From: an uncultured Eubacteriales bacterium
Lineage (GTDB): Bacteria; Bacillota; Clostridia; Lachnospirales; Lachnospiraceae
Direction: 5' to 3'
Length of the DNA: 64,000 nucleotides
Assembly (NCBI GenBank): GCA_900315305.1
Contig: OMYS01000007.1
Span: forward strand, 1-64,000
Position numbers and translations under genes: made by a program. Of the stretch, positions 62,355 through 64,000 are shown piece after piece (position 1 is the first letter of the stretch; each line of letters starts with the position of its first letter). The notes under the pieces were generated by a model, which was given only the letters and a program-made list of their open reading frames with translations, was not told where the DNA came from and did no database searches.

Positions 62355-62369
62355 AATGTTCTGAAAATT
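62355..62369. promoter_or_regulatory. CodY-like operator upstream of the aldolase
   Basis: AATGTTCTGAAAATT matches the CodY consensus AATTTTCWGAAAATT at 14 of 15 positions. An overlapping second half (TTCTGAAAGG) extends it. It lies between the promoter and the start codon, a roadblock position. Confidence 0.6.
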
Positions 62370-62386
62370 CTGAAAGGAGAGAGCAT

Positions 62387-63214
62387 ATGCTTGCAAATCT
62401 GAAAGACGTGCTTGTCCCCGCCGCGAAGGGTAAGTATTGTGTGGGACATTTTAACGTGATTAATCTGGAAATGGCGCGCGGCGTGATCGAGGCAGCGGAG
62501 GAGGCTGACGCGCCGGTGATCATCGGCATCGAGGAGAGTCAGCTCTCAATTTTGCCGCTCGATGAGTTCGCTTCCTTCATCATCCCGATGGCCAGGAAAG
62601 CAAAGGTTCCGGTCGTTGTTCATTTTGATCACGGCAAGACCTTCGACCGGTGCATCGAGGCGCTGAAGTACGGATTTACATCGGTGAACCTCGACTGCTC
62701 GACCGACTCTCTTGAAAATAATGCAGCAAAGGTATCGGAAATGGTCAAGACGGCCCATGCGTTCGGAGCTGCTGTGGAGGCGGAGCTCGGGCACACGCCG
62801 GACACGTCGGAGACAGACACGAAGGAAAATGAGTACACGGATCCGGTGCAGGCTGCGGAGTATGTGAAGAAGACGGGAATTGACGCGCTGGCGATCTCCG
62901 TCGGAACCGCACACGGCGAGTACAAGGTCTATCCGAAGGTTGATTACGCGAGAATCCGCGCGATCGCCGATGCTGTCGATGTGCCGCTGGTCCTGCACGG
63001 AGGCTCGGGTCTCTCGGACCACAGCATCCGCCACGCGATCACAAGCGGCATCGCGAAGATCGACATTTTCACGGACATCAATATCGCATGCTGCCAGGGC
63101 GCGATCCAGGCCGTGAACGACGGTGTCCATATGATGAGCGACATGGTCCCGTACGAGGTGCACGCCGTCAAGGTCGTGGCCGCGGAGAAGATCAAGCTCT
63201 TCAAGGGAGAATGA
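62387..63214 (+). CDS. fba: Class II fructose-bisphosphate aldolase family protein
   Basis: Zinc-dependent aldolase of 275 residues. Metal and substrate motifs are VVHFDHGKTFDR, EAELGH, GTAHGEYKVYPK and LHGGSGLS; the NIDTD-type end appears as KIDIFTDINIA. It could use fructose- or tagatose-bisphosphate, or a ketose-phosphate analogue. ATG 62387 has AAAGGAG upstream; an in-frame ATG 12 codons before lies within the CodY-like region. It is transcribed alone toward ilvE. Confidence 0.88.
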   Translation: MLANLKDVLVPAAKGKYCVGHFNVINLEMARGVIEAAEEADAPVIIGIEESQLSILPLDEFASFIIPMARKAKVPVVVHFDHGKTFDRCIEALKYGFTSVNLDCSTDSLENNAAKVSEMVKTAHAFGAAVEAELGHTPDTSETDTKENEYTDPVQAAEYVKKTGIDALAISVGTAHGEYKVYPKVDYARIRAIADAVDVPLVLHGGSGLSDHSIRHAITSGIAKIDIFTDINIACCQGAIQAVNDGVHMMSDMVPYEVHAVKVVAAEKIKLFKGE

Positions 63215-63251
63215 ACGCCCGCAGGCGCAGCATTCGGAAGAGTAATCAATA

Positions 63252-63286
63252 AAAGGGAGACAGCACAAATGCCGTCTCCCTTTTTG
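63252..63286. terminator. Terminator shared by the aldolase gene and ilvE
   Basis: GGGAGAC / GTCTCCC with AAAA before and TTTTT after, active in both directions for the convergent genes. Confidence 0.85.
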
Positions 63287-63345
63287 TATATGCTGAGCCG
63301 CCGGCCTCTTAAGAAGACCCTGCGGCTTGGCAAATCATTCATTGC

Positions 63346-64000
63346 TTACTCGATCTCGCAGATCCAGCCCTCCGGAGCCTCGATGCGGCCCATCTGGATG
63401 CCTGTCAGCGTGTCATACAGCTTCTGGATCGTCGGACCCATCTTCTCCATGCCGCTCGGGAACTTGATCTCCTTGCCGTGGTCGTTGATGCAGCCGACCG
63501 GGCTGATGACAGCGGCTGTTCCGCAGAGACCGCACTCATCGAATTCCGGAAGCTCTGTGAGCGGAATCTCGCGCTCCTCAACCTCCATGCCGAGATAATG
63601 CTCTGCGACATACTCGAGAGAACGTCTCGTGACAGACGGAAGGATGGACGGGGACTTGACAGTGACGAACTTGTTTCCCTTGATGAAAATGATGTTCGCG
63701 CCGCCGGTCTCCTCGACCTTTGTCAGTGTCTTTGAATCCGGGTACAGGTTCTCGGCAAAGCCCTGCTTGTGCGCTTCGACAATTGCGTGGAGGGACATAG
63801 CGTAGTTGAGGCCAGCCTTGATGTGGCCTGTTCCACGCGGTGCAGCGCGGTCGTAGTCCGCAATCTTGATTGTGATCGGCTTTGCGCCGCCCTTGAAGTA
63901 CGGGCCGACCGGAGTTGTAAGAATGCGGAACTGATATTCATCAGCCGGCTTGACGCCGATGACAGCGCTTGAGCCGAACATATACGGACGGATGTAGAGA
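63346..64000 (-). CDS. ilvE: Branched-chain amino acid aminotransferase (partial)
   Basis: The C-terminal 218 residues or so of a fold-type IV PLP aminotransferase; the N-terminus lies beyond the window. The PLP lysine is in GTGHIKAGLNYAMS. LYIRPYMFGS, ECGLCGTAAVISPVG and the end EGWICEIE fit the BCAT2-like subfamily. It makes valine, leucine and isoleucine from the keto acids. As a branched-chain amino acid gene it would be a classical CodY target, but its promoter is outside the window. Confidence 0.92.
   Translation of the reverse strand, partial: LYIRPYMFGSSAVIGVKPADEYQFRILTTPVGPYFKGGAKPITIKIADYDRAAPRGTGHIKAGLNYAMSLHAIVEAHKQGFAENLYPDSKTLTKVEETGGANIIFIKGNKFVTVKSPSILPSVTRRSLEYVAEHYLGMEVEEREIPLTELPEFDECGLCGTAAVISPVGCINDHGKEIKFPSGMEKMGPTIQKLYDTLTGIQMGRIEAPEGWICEIE

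Overview
The window reads as a GC-rich chromosomal segment of a Gram-positive Clostridia, most like Lachnospiraceae. The reasons are HrcA/CIRCE control, CodY, an IreB-RuvX-DUF1292 cluster, RNase J, a T-box leader, an ECF transporter module, purine-rich ribosome binding sites, frequent TTG starts, and several small families I associate with Lachnospiraceae. I saw no rRNA, tRNA, phage, transposase or CRISPR array. Almost all of it is core genome. GC content and family are judged by eye, not computed.

Layout. 1-7.3 kb: end of proC, a DJ-1 protein, tig-clpP, clpX-engB, then the ECF energising module ecfA1-ecfA2-ecfT and truA. 8.2-13 kb: a T-box-controlled ABC transporter (probably tryptophan) and a reverse-strand citrate synthase with a Fur-like operator sit between truA and rplM-rpsI, which are often adjacent in Firmicutes. 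14-22 kb: MgtC-like protein, an Amt-PII fusion with a leader attenuator, HtrA protease, lipid kinase, a CdaR-like regulator and ftsEX. 23-31 kb: uvrB with a coupled 56-residue cysteine protein, then the CIRCE-controlled hrcA-grpE-dnaK and dnaJ. 31-36 kb: an accessory-looking segment rich in repeats, with an unknown protein, a LytTR response regulator, an AIM24-family protein and a GHKL histidine kinase. 36-42 kb: prmA, a second truA, a possibly leaderless iscS, thiI, an HPr-like protein without the active histidine, and mtaB. 42.6-48.2 kb: ireB-ruvX-DUF1292-rnj-ylbF-mltG-like-methyltransferase-U32 peptidase. 48-54 kb: dprA and comM divergent from topA, then codY. 54.4-56.5 kb: CIRCE-controlled groESL. 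57-64 kb: guaB, a D,D-carboxypeptidase, an Xre regulator coupled to an archaeal-type IMP cyclohydrolase, stand-alone AICAR formyltransferase, a class II aldolase and the end of ilvE.

The least explained content lies between the genes. I see one dispersed palindromic repeat family built on TTCAGCACCC/GGGTGCTGAA (about ten copies), a second with near-perfect 18-20 bp terminal inverted repeats (two copies of different length and opposite orientation sharing a core), and a 160-bp multibranched palindrome after thiI. Several regulatory predictions connect the genes: HrcA acting at two CIRCE sites, CodY-like boxes before tig, guaB and the aldolase, a Trp-type T-box, a Fur/PerR-like box on the citrate synthase promoter, and a terminator/antiterminator leader on amt.
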